DNA of 64,000 nt from Bradyrhizobium sp. U87765 SZCCT0048 (GTDB taxonomy: Bacteria > Pseudomonadota > Alphaproteobacteria > Rhizobiales > Xanthobacteraceae), in NCBI RefSeq assembly GCF_018131225.1, contig NZ_JAFCMM010000008.1:1-64000 (forward strand), written 5' to 3'. The first letter of the stretch is position 1. Every line of letters starts with the position of its first letter. Of this stretch, positions 16,598 through 26,068 are shown in pieces. Under the pieces are notes generated by a model. The model had not been told where the DNA came from. It saw only the letters and a list, made by a program, of their open reading frames with translations, and ran no database searches. Position numbers and translations under genes: made by a program.

Positions 16598-18681
16598 GAA
16601 ATCGCTCCCAGCGACTTGACCTCGACGCCCCGCGCGATCTCGACGTGCGACAACACCGGCAGCGTCGGGAACACGCGCTCCGTGATCATGCGCACATAGG
16701 GCCGCACTTCCGGCGGAGCAACCAGTACGACGCTCTCGCCCTCGGACATCGCCTTGCGAACCATGGTCGATACATCGGCCGCAAATTGCTCGACCAGGCG
16801 CGGATCGGCATCGAACTCGATGATCTCGCCCTTGGCATCGCGCTTGAGGCTCTGGTGGAACGCAAGGTCCCAGCGGTTGCCGAGCCGCAACACCTTGAGC
16901 ACGCCATCGTCGGCGAAATCACCGCAGATCTGCTGCGCGATGCGCATGCGAACATGTTCGACGATATGCTCGGCGCGCCGCACATACGGCACGATTTCGG
17001 CGACCGCCTCGAGAATGAGATGCAGGTTGCGGATCGAAATGCGCTCGGCCAGCAACAGCTTCAGCACCGCCTGCAGACCCGAGTACGAGATCTGGGACGG
17101 GCAGATGTCCTCGATCAGCCGCTTGTATTCCGGATCGAGCCGATCGAGCAGCGCGCGCATGTCCTTGTAGGACAGCAACTGCGCGAGATTGCCGCGCACC
17201 ACCTCGCTGAGATGCGTGAGCAGCACCGACATGTTGTCGGCGACCTTGAAGCCATCCTTGCGGACATCGGCGAGGAAGGTCTCGGGCACCCACATCGCCT
17301 TCATACCGAACGCCGGCTCGGTGGTCTCGTCGCCTGGCACGTCCGGCTGGCGTATCCCGTCGAACAGCACGAGAACCTCGCCCAGGCGCAGTTCGTGCTG
17401 CGCCACGATGGTGCCGTGGATCTTGATGCGATAGGTCTTTGGTCCGATCGCAATGTCGTCGGCCAGCTTGATCTCGGGTATGACGAAGCCGTACTGCGTG
17501 GCGAAGCGGCGCCTGATCTTGCTGACGCGATGGCTGAGTTCGCCGCGGGCATGCAGCATCTGGACGGCGAGCTGGCTGCCGACGCAGAGCTCGATGTCCG
17601 CGGTCTTGAGGAATTCCTTGATCGATTCCTTGGAATCGGCCTGCGCCTGTTCGCGCTCCTGCGCCGCAACCGTCTCCTCCTGCTTGCGGCGCGCGGCCTG
17701 CCGCCGCGGCAGCGCGTAGCTCATGAACGCCATGACGCCGCCGAGAAAGGCGAATGGCAGCAACGGCAGCCCAGGCATCAACCCCAGCACGAACATCATC
17801 AGCGCTGCGACGGACGTGGCGCGCGGGTACGCGCCGAGCTGCTTGAGCACCATCTCCTCGGCCGAGCCGCGCGTGCCGCCCTTGGACACCAGAAGGCCCG
17901 CCGACAGCGACACGATGAGCGCTGGTATCTGCGACACCAGACCGTCGCCAACCGACAGCTTGGTGAACACATCCGCCGCGCGGGCCAGCGGCAGGCCATG
18001 ATGGGTGACACCGATGACAATGCCGCCGAAGATATTGATGGCGGTGATGATCAGGCCGGCGATGGCGTCGCCACGCACGAACTTGGAAGCACCGTCCATG
18101 GCGCCGAAGAAGGCACTCTCTTCTTCGAGCTCGCGGCGCCGGCGCTGCGCTTCCTTGTCGTCGATCAATCCCGCCGACAGGTCGGCGTCGATCGCCATCT
18201 GCTTGCCGGGAATCGCATCGAGCGTGAAGCGGGCGCCGACCTCGGCGATGCGGGTCGCGCCCTTGGTGATGACGACGAAGTTGACGGTCACCAGGATGGC
18301 GAAAATGATCAGGCCGATGACGAAGTCACCGCCCATCACGAATTTCGAGAATCCGGCGACGACGTAGCCCGCCGCGTGCTCGCCCTCGGCGCCGCGCGAC
18401 AGGATCACACGCGTCGTCGCCACGTTGAGCGCGAGGCGCAGGATGGTGGCGATCAGGAGCACGGTCGGGAACGCCGAGAAATCCAGCGGACGCTGGATCC
18501 ACAGCGCCACCATCAGGATCAGGGCCGACAGCGCGATCGAAAACGCCAGCCCGACGTCGATCAGCAAGGCTGGAACCGGCAGCACCAGCATGGTCACGAT
18601 GGCGACGATGCCGACCGCAAAGGCGACGTCGGCGCCGATCCGCCGCTCGTTCGGAAGCCCCCGGATCAGGGTGTCTGTCAT
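16594..18681 (-). CDS. flhA: Flagellar export gate protein FlhA
   Basis: This 695-residue protein has eight membrane helices in the first 320 residues. The highly conserved FHIPEP-type loop region includes GATRIAEVGARFTLDAIPGKQMAIDADL. The cytosolic C-terminal domain (about 350-695) docks chaperone-substrate complexes and ends PTLPVLSHVEI. FlhA forms the nonameric ring below the export gate and couples the proton gradient to export. ATG 18681 is chosen because the family starts close to this point; a GTG at 18699 would add six residues. It is flanked by fliQ and fliR in one operon. Confidence 0.96.
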   Translation of the reverse strand: MTDTLIRGLPNERRIGADVAFAVGIVAIVTMLVLPVPALLIDVGLAFSIALSALILMVALWIQRPLDFSAFPTVLLIATILRLALNVATTRVILSRGAEGEHAAGYVVAGFSKFVMGGDFVIGLIIFAILVTVNFVVITKGATRIAEVGARFTLDAIPGKQMAIDADLSAGLIDDKEAQRRRRELEEESAFFGAMDGASKFVRGDAIAGLIITAINIFGGIVIGVTHHGLPLARAADVFTKLSVGDGLVSQIPALIVSLSAGLLVSKGGTRGSAEEMVLKQLGAYPRATSVAALMMFVLGLMPGLPLLPFAFLGGVMAFMSYALPRRQAARRKQEETVAAQEREQAQADSKESIKEFLKTADIELCVGSQLAVQMLHARGELSHRVSKIRRRFATQYGFVIPEIKLADDIAIGPKTYRIKIHGTIVAQHELRLGEVLVLFDGIRQPDVPGDETTEPAFGMKAMWVPETFLADVRKDGFKVADNMSVLLTHLSEVVRGNLAQLLSYKDMRALLDRLDPEYKRLIEDICPSQISYSGLQAVLKLLLAERISIRNLHLILEAVAEIVPYVRRAEHIVEHVRMRIAQQICGDFADDGVLKVLRLGNRWDLAFHQSLKRDAKGEIIEFDADPRLVEQFAADVSTMVRKAMSEGESVVLVAPPEVRPYVRMITERVFPTLPVLSHVEIARGVEVKSLGAIS

Positions 18682-18750
18682 GAAGAATCCCGCGAACACG
18701 TCACGGCCGCACCTTGCAATCGCTAGCTTGTGCGAGGGTGGCGGCGGGCG

Positions 18751-19017
18751 TCAGAAGCCGTGTTCGATCCGGGCATAGAGCAGCTCGGTGAAGGCGTAGA
18801 TGTGCGCCCCCATGAACGAGCCGGACACCGCGGCCACGATCAGCATGACCACGATCTTGGGGATGAAGGTCAGGGTCATTTCCTGCACCTGCGTCAGCGC
18901 CTGCAGCAGCGCGATGGCGACGCCGACCAGCATCGCCGCGCCGACCGCCGGCCCCGACGCCACGATGATGGTCCAGATGGCCTGCTGGACGATATCGAGC
19001 GCATCGCGTTCATTCAT
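18751..19017 (-). CDS. fliQ: Flagellar export gate protein FliQ
   Basis: This 88-residue protein has two membrane helices (about 16-40 and 50-75) separated by the conserved loop QALTQVQEMTLTFIPKI, which is the FliQ hallmark. It assembles with FliP and FliR in the export gate. It sits between flgD and flhA; the gap of 69 bases to flhA is one of the longer ones in this operon. Confidence 0.95.
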   Translation of the reverse strand: MNERDALDIVQQAIWTIIVASGPAVGAAMLVGVAIALLQALTQVQEMTLTFIPKIVVMLIVAAVSGSFMGAHIYAFTELLYARIEHGF

Positions 19018-19144
19018 GAAAAGATCCCGGGCTGTGCGATGACTGTCATGGCGACGCAGGGTGCAGCGCAGCGGCGCGACAGTCCGCCTCGCGCGCCGAT
19101 CGCGACCGCCGCCGGGCGGCGGCGCAACGGCGCCTGGTGCGGCG

Positions 19145-19555
19145 TCAGCTGATGGTGATGCCAGGTCCGAGCTTGACTTCGGTACCGTTCTCGAGGCTCG
19201 CCACGGCGCCGCCCTGGATGATGCGTACGGACTTGATCTTGCTGGTGGTGCTCTGGCCGTCGGGCGTGGTGAAAGTGGCGGTCCGCCCGATCAGGCTCTC
19301 CGCCTGGGACAGCGCCGTGGACGACAGCAGCGTATCGAGCTTGGTGTTGGTCTGCACCGCCTGCTCGATCGCCGAGAGCTGCGCGAACTGGCTCATGTAC
19401 TGCGTCATGTCGGTCGGATTGGTCGGATCCTGATTCTTCATCTGCGCGATCAGCAGTTGCAGAAACTGGTTGTAGTTCACCGTGGTCGGCGGTGCCGTAC
19501 CGTCTGTGGTCTTGCTCGTCGCAGAGCGCGTCGAGGATACGCCGTCGACAGCCAT
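19145..19555 (-). CDS. flgD: Flagellar hook-cap / scaffolding protein FlgD
   Basis: This 136-residue short FlgD has the conserved N-terminal core NYNQFLQLLIAQMKNQDPTNP and MSQFAQLSAIEQ, followed by only a small C-terminal beta domain (GRTATFTTPDGQ). Larger FlgDs have a tudor and a fibronectin domain; the shortened form is usual in rhizobia. FlgD caps the growing hook. ATG 19555 (AVDGVSS) is chosen over the longer frame because flbT ends at 19572. The following gap (19018-19144) contains a GC-rich hairpin but is probably still transcribed. Confidence 0.93.
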   Translation of the reverse strand: MAVDGVSSTRSATSKTTDGTAPPTTVNYNQFLQLLIAQMKNQDPTNPTDMTQYMSQFAQLSAIEQAVQTNTKLDTLLSSTALSQAESLIGRTATFTTPDGQSTTSKIKSVRIIQGGAVASLENGTEVKLGPGITIS

Positions 19556-19571
19556 GATGTTCTCCCTGGAT

Positions 19572-20048
19572 TCAGGCAACTTCGGTGGAGCGCGGCAGCG
19601 CCGGTGCTGTCGCCGTGTTCAGCCGATCGACGGCAGGAGCCGTCGGGGGCGCGTCGCCGCCGCTGAGAATGACCTGTTCGATCACGAACAAAGCGCGGAT
19701 CCTGCGCAGCGCCTCATAGTAGCGCCTGGCATCGACCAGCTCGTTGATGGCGGCGAGGCCGGTGAGAATTTCGCCGTTCTCGGAGACCCGCCGCAGCGCG
19801 CCATATTGTTCGCAATAGATCGCGAGCGCGTCCGAGACGTCCTGCGGCGTCATCAGCATGAGTTGAACGACGAAATACAGCTGGCGCAGCGGCGTTGTCG
19901 CCTCCGTCACCTGCATCACCTGGTTTTCCAGAAGGAAGTTGACGTCGTTGACCAACTCGAGCGTGACCTTGCGATCAACCCGCAGCACGGCGCCGTTGAT
20001 ATAGATTCGCTCGCCGGCGCGCAGCGAGATGCACATCGGCTTCTTCAT
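19572..20048 (-). CDS. flbT: Flagellin translation repressor FlbT
   Basis: This 158-residue protein has the FlbT pattern: SLRAGERIYINGAVLRVDRK at the start, then NDVNFLLENQVMQ and LRQLYFVVQLMLM. In Caulobacter FlbT binds the 5' leader of flagellin mRNA and lowers its stability until the hook is finished; in Brucella it can act positively. The C-terminal 30 residues are Pro/Ala-rich and unstructured. Its start overlaps flaF by 4 bases, keeping the antagonist pair together. The target here would be the flagellin leader at 32017-32213. Confidence 0.95.
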   Translation of the reverse strand: MKKPMCISLRAGERIYINGAVLRVDRKVTLELVNDVNFLLENQVMQVTEATTPLRQLYFVVQLMLMTPQDVSDALAIYCEQYGALRRVSENGEILTGLAAINELVDARRYYEALRRIRALFVIEQVILSGGDAPPTAPAVDRLNTATAPALPRSTEVA

Positions 20049-20392
20049 GCCAGCGCGTCCCGGATGATGATGTTGATGCCGAGCAGTTGCGCGACATCGG
20101 TCGACCTCTCCTCGCGCACCCGATCGGCTTCCCCGATCACCCAAAGACCGATCGAGATGAGTTCGGCGCGCAGCTTTTCCGGCAACCCGTTGCGGTCACT
20201 GGACAGGTCCTGCACAAAGAACGTCCACAGCTTGCGAACGAACAGCAGCGCTTCGGCATCCTGCGGCGGGACGAGTTGACCGCCACCCAGCCGGGTCAGC
20301 AGGTCGATGCCGTGGTTCAGGGCTTCGCGCTCGCGGCCGCGCGCCTCGCGGCTGCCATCTTCGATCACCGTATCGTAACTGGAAAATGTCAT
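20045..20392 (-). CDS. flaF: Flagellar biosynthesis regulator FlaF
   Basis: This 115-residue helical protein matches FlaF (REREALNHGIDLL, LLFVRKLWTFFVQDL, LRAELISIGLWVI). FlaF promotes flagellin synthesis or secretion and opposes FlbT in alphaproteobacteria. The gene lies after flgL, separated by 37 bases, and overlaps flbT. The order flgK-flgL-flaF-flbT-flgD is a standard rhizobial arrangement. Confidence 0.95.
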   Translation of the reverse strand: MTFSSYDTVIEDGSREARGREREALNHGIDLLTRLGGGQLVPPQDAEALLFVRKLWTFFVQDLSSDRNGLPEKLRAELISIGLWVIGEADRVREERSTDVAQLLGINIIIRDALA

Positions 20393-20429
20393 CTGTTGTG
20401 CAATCGGCTGCGAACCGGCGACGCGCCGA

Positions 20430-21473
20430 TCAGAGATAGTTCAGGATGCTGAGCTTCTGGATGCGCGTGGTCAGCGCCAGCGACATCTCCAGCTGATTCT
20501 GCAGACTGGTGACGCGGACCGACGCTTCGGCGGGATCGACCTTTTCCATCGCGGTGACCTGCTTGGTGATGAGATCTCCCTGGACCTTGAGACGGCCGGT
20601 CGCGTTGGTGGTCTGCTCCTGCGCGGTGCCGATCTTGGCACCGACGCCGGCGAGATCGTTGATGGCGTCGCCGATGACCTTGGTTGCCGAGTCGACGACG
20701 GTCTGGAATGCCGCCTGGTTGAGGTTCTGCGTGCCGAGGTCGCTCAGCATGGTGTAGGCCATGGCCAGCTTGCGGAATGCGGGCTCGTTGGCGCTTACCG
20801 AACTGTTGATGGTCTCCGTGGTGGAGATCCGGCTGGTCATCACCTGATCCGACGCGGCCGACCAGTTCGTGCCCCAAGCTGGATCTGCGAACTGCGCCTT
20901 GAATGTCGTATCGAGGAAGTTCTGCATCGCCGACGCGCTGATGCCGGACGCCGCGGGCGACGACTGCGGAAAGCCGAAATTCGCCAGGAAGGCCGCATCG
21001 ACCGCAGCCTTGGCCGGCGATCCCGCGGCATAGGTCGTGACCGGCTGTACCGACGTGTTGATGCCGCCGAACAGATACTGGCCGTCCATCGTGACGTTCA
21101 GTGTCGCCAGCAGGCCACCGAGATTGGCTTTCGCCGACGGCAGGATAATGTTGGCGCCGTTGGCCGAGTTGCGCGACGCCAGCAGATCCTTCTGGAACGA
21201 CTGGGCAGTGCCGATGAGATCGGTGACGCGCTGCTGCGCGACGTCGAGGCGACCGGACACCAGGGCGTTGGTATCGACCATCTTTTCGATGTCGAGCAGA
21301 TCCGCCCGCAAGGTGACGTCGCGGCCGGCCAGCGCGCCGAGATCAAGACCGACGTCCGCAAAACGCCCGTTGGTCGCCTCCTGGGTCGCCTTGGACAGCG
21401 CGACCTGGCTCTTCATCGCCGACAGGCGCAGGGTCATCGAAATCGCGTTCGTCGAGATGAATGTCGTCGCCAT
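20430..21473 (-). CDS. flgL: Flagellar hook-filament junction protein FlgL
   Basis: This 347-residue flagellin-like protein has the N-terminal helix ISTNAISMTLRLSAMKSQVALSKA-type D0/D1 start and the C-terminal helix EASVRVTSLQNQLEMSLALTTRIQ ending LSILNYL, as in flagellins. It forms the second junction ring between hook and filament. It follows flgK with a 4-base gap. The middle region is poor in known motifs, as usual for FlgL. Confidence 0.93.
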   Translation of the reverse strand: MATTFISTNAISMTLRLSAMKSQVALSKATQEATNGRFADVGLDLGALAGRDVTLRADLLDIEKMVDTNALVSGRLDVAQQRVTDLIGTAQSFQKDLLASRNSANGANIILPSAKANLGGLLATLNVTMDGQYLFGGINTSVQPVTTYAAGSPAKAAVDAAFLANFGFPQSSPAASGISASAMQNFLDTTFKAQFADPAWGTNWSAASDQVMTSRISTTETINSSVSANEPAFRKLAMAYTMLSDLGTQNLNQAAFQTVVDSATKVIGDAINDLAGVGAKIGTAQEQTTNATGRLKVQGDLITKQVTAMEKVDPAEASVRVTSLQNQLEMSLALTTRIQKLSILNYL

Positions 21474-21477
21474 CGTC

Positions 21478-22950
21478 TTACCTCACCGCAGCCAGAAGAT
21501 CTTTGAGCATCGCATCAACCGTCGAAATCAGCTTCGAAGACGCCGAGAACGTCCGCTCGACCTGCAACATGAACGACATCTCGTCGTCCATGTTGACGCC
21601 GCTGACGTTCGAAAGGGCCTCGGCGCTGCGTTCCAGCAGCGTCTGGCTGTAGGTGGCTTCCGCGTTGGTGTTCTTGCGCTGCGCCTCGAGCCAGCTCACG
21701 GACGAGCCGGCGAAGTCCACGAGGCTACCGCTGGGCTTGCCCTGCGCAACCGGATCGAATGGACGGTTGGCGCCCATGCTGTCGACCATCTGCTGCAGCC
21801 GCGCCGAAAAACCGGTCGCTCCGGTGGTGTTGTAGCGATAGGCGGGGTTGCCGGAGATGGCACCGTCCCTCAGCAGGCTTGGATTGCCCCCCGCGGTCTG
21901 ATCGACCGACGGATTGACGAAGATAGACCCGGCGAGACCGGCCGAGATCGTGCCCGACGGCGGCATGGCCGGCGCGCCGGGATAGGTGAACAGGCCGGGC
22001 ACATCGGGCAGCCCGCCGCCGCTCTGGTCGCTCTCGGCAAAGGTTTCGACCAGCCCGCGGGCGATCTCGTCAAGCTGGCGCTGATACGTCACCGTCGTGC
22101 TGTCGCGCAGCGTCGCGAGGCCGGCCAGATTGCCGCCATGGATCGGCATCACAGCCGACGCCCCGGTCACCGGCACGCCGTCGATATAGACGGCGTTGCC
22201 GGATGTGCCGGCAGTATAGGCGTTGGTCGGGCTGAACGTGACCGCGCGGGCATTTGTCTCGAACAGCGTGACGCCGGAATCCGTATAGATCACAGTGTCG
22301 TTGTTGGCGCGGGTGGCCACGGTGATGCCGACCTCCTGCGACAGCTTCGACAGGATGCTGTCGCGCTGGTCGAGGTAGTCCCCGACGTCGGCGCCGGTGA
22401 TGGTGCCCTTGACGATCGAGGTATTGACCGTCTCGAACTGCGCCAGCAGCTGGTTGATGGTCGACACCGACGTCGCCATGTCGGCGTCGGCATCGGCGCG
22501 CACGCCCTGCACCGTCTTGGTCGCGCTGTTGAGCGAAGTCACCACGCCCTTGGCAGCCGTCACTGCAGCGCCGGCGAACGTGGTGTTGGTCGGCGCGGTG
22601 GCGTATTGCTGCAGCGCCGTCTTGAGTTTCGCCAGTTGCGCCGCGGGTGACTGGTCCTGCTGCGGATCGTCGACCGTGGTCGCGGCGACGCGCAGCAGGC
22701 CATTGTACAACGTGTCCTGCTTCGCTGCTGCCGATGTCGACTTGAGGACGTTGGCAAACAATCCGGCGCTCGATGCACGCTGGATGCCGGCGACATAGAC
22801 GCCGTTGCCGGGCAGCGTCGCCACCAGCACGCTCTTGCGCGAGTAGCCGTCGATCTGGGCGCCGGCGATGTTGCGCGACACCACCGAGGCTTGCGTACCC
22901 GCCGTCATCAGCGACGTGCGCGCCGAGTTGAGTGCGACCGTTAGTGACAT
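21478..22950 (-). CDS. flgK: Flagellar hook-associated protein FlgK
   Basis: This 490-residue axial protein has an N-terminal region with SRNIAGAQIDGYSRKSV, the axial-protein signature of rod/hook proteins. The C-terminal helices (SQTLLERSAEALSNVSGVN and LQVERTFSASSKLISTVDAML) pack with the N-terminus in the junction. It links the hook to FlgL and the filament and is exported by the flagellar apparatus without a signal peptide. It lies 34 bases after flgE and 4 before flgL. Confidence 0.95.
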   Translation of the reverse strand: MSLTVALNSARTSLMTAGTQASVVSRNIAGAQIDGYSRKSVLVATLPGNGVYVAGIQRASSAGLFANVLKSTSAAAKQDTLYNGLLRVAATTVDDPQQDQSPAAQLAKLKTALQQYATAPTNTTFAGAAVTAAKGVVTSLNSATKTVQGVRADADADMATSVSTINQLLAQFETVNTSIVKGTITGADVGDYLDQRDSILSKLSQEVGITVATRANNDTVIYTDSGVTLFETNARAVTFSPTNAYTAGTSGNAVYIDGVPVTGASAVMPIHGGNLAGLATLRDSTTVTYQRQLDEIARGLVETFAESDQSGGGLPDVPGLFTYPGAPAMPPSGTISAGLAGSIFVNPSVDQTAGGNPSLLRDGAISGNPAYRYNTTGATGFSARLQQMVDSMGANRPFDPVAQGKPSGSLVDFAGSSVSWLEAQRKNTNAEATYSQTLLERSAEALSNVSGVNMDDEMSFMLQVERTFSASSKLISTVDAMLKDLLAAVR

Positions 22951-22984
22951 GACAGGCTCCGGGCGGGCGACATCAGGACAGGCC

Positions 22985-24220
22985 TCAGCGCTTCAGGTTG
23001 ACGAGGACGTCGAGCAGGTCGGCGCCGGTCTGGAACACCTTGGAGTTGGCGGTGTAGCCACGCTGCGACTCGATCATTGCCGTCAGTTCGCTGGCAAGGT
23101 CGACATTGGACTGCTCGAGCGCCTCGGACTTCATCGTGCCGAGCCCGCTGCGCCCGGCGAAATCGACCTGCACGTTGCCGGAATTGATCCCGACCGAGTA
23201 GACGTTGCCCGCTTCCGGCACGAGATTGTCCGGGCTCGGCACGGTGGCAAGCGGGATGCGGTAGGTCGCCAGCCGCGTGCCGTCCGTGTAAACAGCATAC
23301 ATCGTGCCGGCCGGATCAACCTCGACCTTGTCGATCGAGCTCGGCGCATTGCCGTCGACGGTGGCCTTGAACGCGAACTCCGATGCGACCTGCGTCATGG
23401 CGGAGAAATCCAGTGTCATCGGCGAACCGCCGGGCACCGTCAGCGCCATCGATGTCGGGCTCGCCGCCGCGAGCTTTCCCTTGCCCGTGGCGCTGACGTC
23501 GAAGGTGAACGTGCTCGAGGCCAGCGCGGGGCTCGAATACGGAAAGCCGCCATTGGTGGAGTTTGCGCTGTTGTAGACCTGCACGTTCCAGGTGTCGGCC
23601 GCGGTCTTGCTCATGTAGACATCGAGCGTGACCTTGTTGCCGATGTTGTCGTAGGTGACGACCGACGTTTTCGACGTGTAGTTGGGCACGCCGGCGGTCA
23701 CGGCGGCGTTGGCGTTGAGATTGGAGCTGATGGTGGCCTTGGTCGACGGGTTGCCCTGCAGCGCGGTCTGCGCGATGTTGACGACATCGAGGCCGGTGAG
23801 GCCGTTGGCGACGACGTTGGGCGCGCCGTTCTTGAGACTGTAGCCCATTAGATAGTAGCCCGCCGCATTGACGAGATTGCCCTGGCCGTCCGGCACGAAC
23901 GAACCCGCCCGGGTGAGGAACGGCGTGCCCGCCCCGTTTGAGACGACGAAGAAGCCGTTGCCCTGAATCGCAAGATCGGTCGCCGACGTCGTGTACTGCA
24001 GCGGGCCCGGGTCAGCGATGGCGTAACGGACCTGCGTCTCGACGCCGCCGGAGTTGTAGGAGCCTGAACCGCTCTTGAGGATCAGCGACGAAAACTCGGT
24101 GGAGGCGCGCTTGTAGCCGGAGGTGTTCACGTTGGCGATATTGTCGGCCACCGTCGACAGCTTGTTGGACTGCGCGGTCATTCCGGAGCCACCCGTGCGC
24201 ATGACACCATACAGACTCAT
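22985..24220 (-). CDS. flgE: Flagellar hook protein FlgE
   Basis: This 411-residue protein begins MSLYGVMRTGGSGM and has the axial signature NKLSTVADNIANVNTSGYKR at about 20-39, the hook-protein domain in the middle and the C-terminal ESQRGYTANSKVFQTGADLLDVLVNLKR. FlgE polymerises into the hook, and its length control depends on FliK, encoded two genes upstream. It overlaps the lytic transglycosylase stop by 4 bases (ATGA). Confidence 0.96.
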   Translation of the reverse strand: MSLYGVMRTGGSGMTAQSNKLSTVADNIANVNTSGYKRASTEFSSLILKSGSGSYNSGGVETQVRYAIADPGPLQYTTSATDLAIQGNGFFVVSNGAGTPFLTRAGSFVPDGQGNLVNAAGYYLMGYSLKNGAPNVVANGLTGLDVVNIAQTALQGNPSTKATISSNLNANAAVTAGVPNYTSKTSVVTYDNIGNKVTLDVYMSKTAADTWNVQVYNSANSTNGGFPYSSPALASSTFTFDVSATGKGKLAAASPTSMALTVPGGSPMTLDFSAMTQVASEFAFKATVDGNAPSSIDKVEVDPAGTMYAVYTDGTRLATYRIPLATVPSPDNLVPEAGNVYSVGINSGNVQVDFAGRSGLGTMKSEALEQSNVDLASELTAMIESQRGYTANSKVFQTGADLLDVLVNLKR

Positions 24221-24903
24221 CGTTCATCTCCATTCTGAGTGGAAGGCATTAGAGGTGCTTTTGCTTGCGTGAGGCTTGCTCCACGTCCTGCGGTGGAGTC
24301 GCTGTCGCGCGTCGCGCAGAATGCGCGCGCCTTGTCCGTCCATGATCCAAAGCCGCTCGCGACGAGATGGCCGATCACGCCGCAGACATAACGGCGCTGC
24401 GCCACGACGTTGTTGGGACCTGCGTTGTAGCGCGCGACTGCCATCGTCCAGTTGCCTTCGCGGGCGCGCAATTCCTTGAGGAAGCGCGCGGCGTAGTCGA
24501 CATTGCGCACGGGATCGAACATCGCTTCGACGCTGCTGAACTGCGCGCCGTGATAGAGATGATTGATCTGCATGCAGCCGAGATCGACGAGCTTGGCGCC
24601 CCTGCTTCTGGCGCCGTTGAACTCGGCCACGGCCTGCCGCAGGTCCGCGGCACGCAGCGTCCGGCCATCGATGTTGAGCGCATACGGATGGAGCACGCCC
24701 TTGCGGCCTGTCTCGCTGAGACCCACGGCATAGAGCACACCGAGCGGCACGCCATGGCTGCGCGCGGCGCGCGCCATCTCGCGCTCGCACGGCCCGTCCG
24801 CCCGCGACGCGGTCGCCGCGCTACAGATAGACAGCATCGCCAGTGCGGCGAGGCGCAGCCGCCTCGTCCACGGGACGCTCGACCGGTTGATTGATCTGAT
24901 CAT
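24217..24903 (-). CDS. Lytic transglycosylase (SLT fold) of the flagellar cluster
   Basis: This 228-residue protein has a signal peptide (RRLRLAALAMLSICSAATASRA, cleaved near residue 35) and an SLT-type domain. The catalytic Glu lies in AVGLSETGRKG (about residue 64), followed by LGCMQINHLYHG and the AVARYNAGPNN motif. It should cut periplasmic glycan strands to let the rod through, replacing the muramidase half that the FlgJ-like protein lacks. ATG 24903 overlaps the fliK coding end by 83 bases in another frame. No later start would keep the signal peptide, so this long overlap seems real. Confidence 0.85.
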   Translation of the reverse strand: MIRSINRSSVPWTRRLRLAALAMLSICSAATASRADGPCEREMARAARSHGVPLGVLYAVGLSETGRKGVLHPYALNIDGRTLRAADLRQAVAEFNGARSRGAKLVDLGCMQINHLYHGAQFSSVEAMFDPVRNVDYAARFLKELRAREGNWTMAVARYNAGPNNVVAQRRYVCGVIGHLVASGFGSWTDKARAFCATRDSDSTAGRGASLTQAKAPLMPSTQNGDER

Positions 24904-26068
24904 GACCTTGCCTGTGATGACGGCTGCCGGCCTGCGCGTCGCCGGACTGACGACCCGGGCTGTCGCTGCTGAACTGCGCGGCGCCCTGCGATTGCTGCTG
25001 CGGCTGATGCTGCCCCTGCTGAGCCTGCGGCTGGCCGCCGCCAGGATCCATGTGACCGGTGTGGCTGTGATCGATCGACGCGATCTCGAAGGTGTAGCCG
25101 GCCGACTGCATCGCATCGACCAGCCTCGCATGCTCGTCGCGCAACAGCTGCGTCGTGTCATGACGATCGGCGGCGAGCTTGACCTCGATGGCGTCACCGC
25201 TGAGCCGCATCCGCACGGTCACCGCGCCGAGATTCGGCGGATCGAGCTGCACCGTCAACATCCGCATCGGCGCGTCGGGCGTGCGTTGCAGCGATGCGGC
25301 GGCGGTGTCCGCGGCGGGAGCGGCGGCGGCGCCCGGCGCTGCGACGGCGTCCGACGCGATGCGATCGACGATCTTCTGCAGCAGCGTCGGCTGCCCGACA
25401 GGCTGGAAATGCGTTTCCTGCTCGCGCACCACCACCTTGACGGCCGGCATCGCGCGCGGTTCAGCCGCATCGGCTGACGACGATCCGCGCGACAGCGAGA
25501 CGGCGTCGACTTTGGCGGCCTTGCCGTCGTCACCATGGCCATGCCGCATCGCCCGGTGATCGGCGCCGCCGCGAACGGACGCCGCATGCGGCGCATCGCC
25601 GTCTTCCGCCGAAGCCTTCACCAAACCTTCCGCTGCATCGCGATCGCCAGGGGCCATCCCGTCCTGCGCCAGACGCGAAATCACGGCGTTCAACGCGACC
25701 TCGGGCGACCGCCAGTCGTGCTGCGCGGTCTTCGCATCGCGATCGCCGTGAGACGATGTCGCGTCGGCCGCGCGGTGACGCGAGCGATCCTTCGACCGGA
25801 CGGGCGCTTGCTCCTCCGACGGCTCGGTCTCCCGCGACGCTTCGACGTCGGCGCCCCTGGTTTCGGAGCACGGCGCTTGCTTCGCGCCTTGCGCGACGAC
25901 GCGCAGCTGCTCGCGAAAATGATCGGCGCGGATTTTGCCCTCGTCGGCTCTGGCCTTGGGGTCGCGCGGCTCTTTCCCGGTGGCCGCGGCCTGCGCAGCG
26001 CCGCGGAGAGCGGGCTTGCCATGTGCGAGCTGGCGCAGCATGGCCATCAACGGATCGGTCCTGGTCAT
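24821..26068 (-). CDS. fliK: Flagellar hook-length control protein FliK
   Basis: This 415-residue protein has a long, charged, low-complexity N-terminal part (about 1-255) that acts as the ruler. A conserved C-terminal domain contains LTVQLDPPNLGAVTVRMRLSG and HARLVDAMQSAGY (about 270-340), the FliK substrate-specificity switch. The last 75 residues are unusually rich in Gln and His (QAQQGQHQPQQQ, HTGHMDPGGG). FliK is exported, measures the hook and makes FlhB switch from hook to filament substrates. It overlaps motC by 4 bases at its start and the transglycosylase gene by 83 bases at its end. Confidence 0.88.
   Translation of the reverse strand: MTRTDPLMAMLRQLAHGKPALRGAAQAAATGKEPRDPKARADEGKIRADHFREQLRVVAQGAKQAPCSETRGADVEASRETEPSEEQAPVRSKDRSRHRAADATSSHGDRDAKTAQHDWRSPEVALNAVISRLAQDGMAPGDRDAAEGLVKASAEDGDAPHAASVRGGADHRAMRHGHGDDGKAAKVDAVSLSRGSSSADAAEPRAMPAVKVVVREQETHFQPVGQPTLLQKIVDRIASDAVAAPGAAAAPAADTAAASLQRTPDAPMRMLTVQLDPPNLGAVTVRMRLSGDAIEVKLAADRHDTTQLLRDEHARLVDAMQSAGYTFEIASIDHSHTGHMDPGGGQPQAQQGQHQPQQQSQGAAQFSSDSPGRQSGDAQAGSRHHRQGHDQINQPVERPVDEAAAPRRTGDAVYL

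Noticed and set aside
16645..18726. 693-codon plus-strand frame opposite flhA
   Set aside because: Antisense shadow; His/Arg/Asp-rich composition with no domain, while the minus strand is clearly FlhA.
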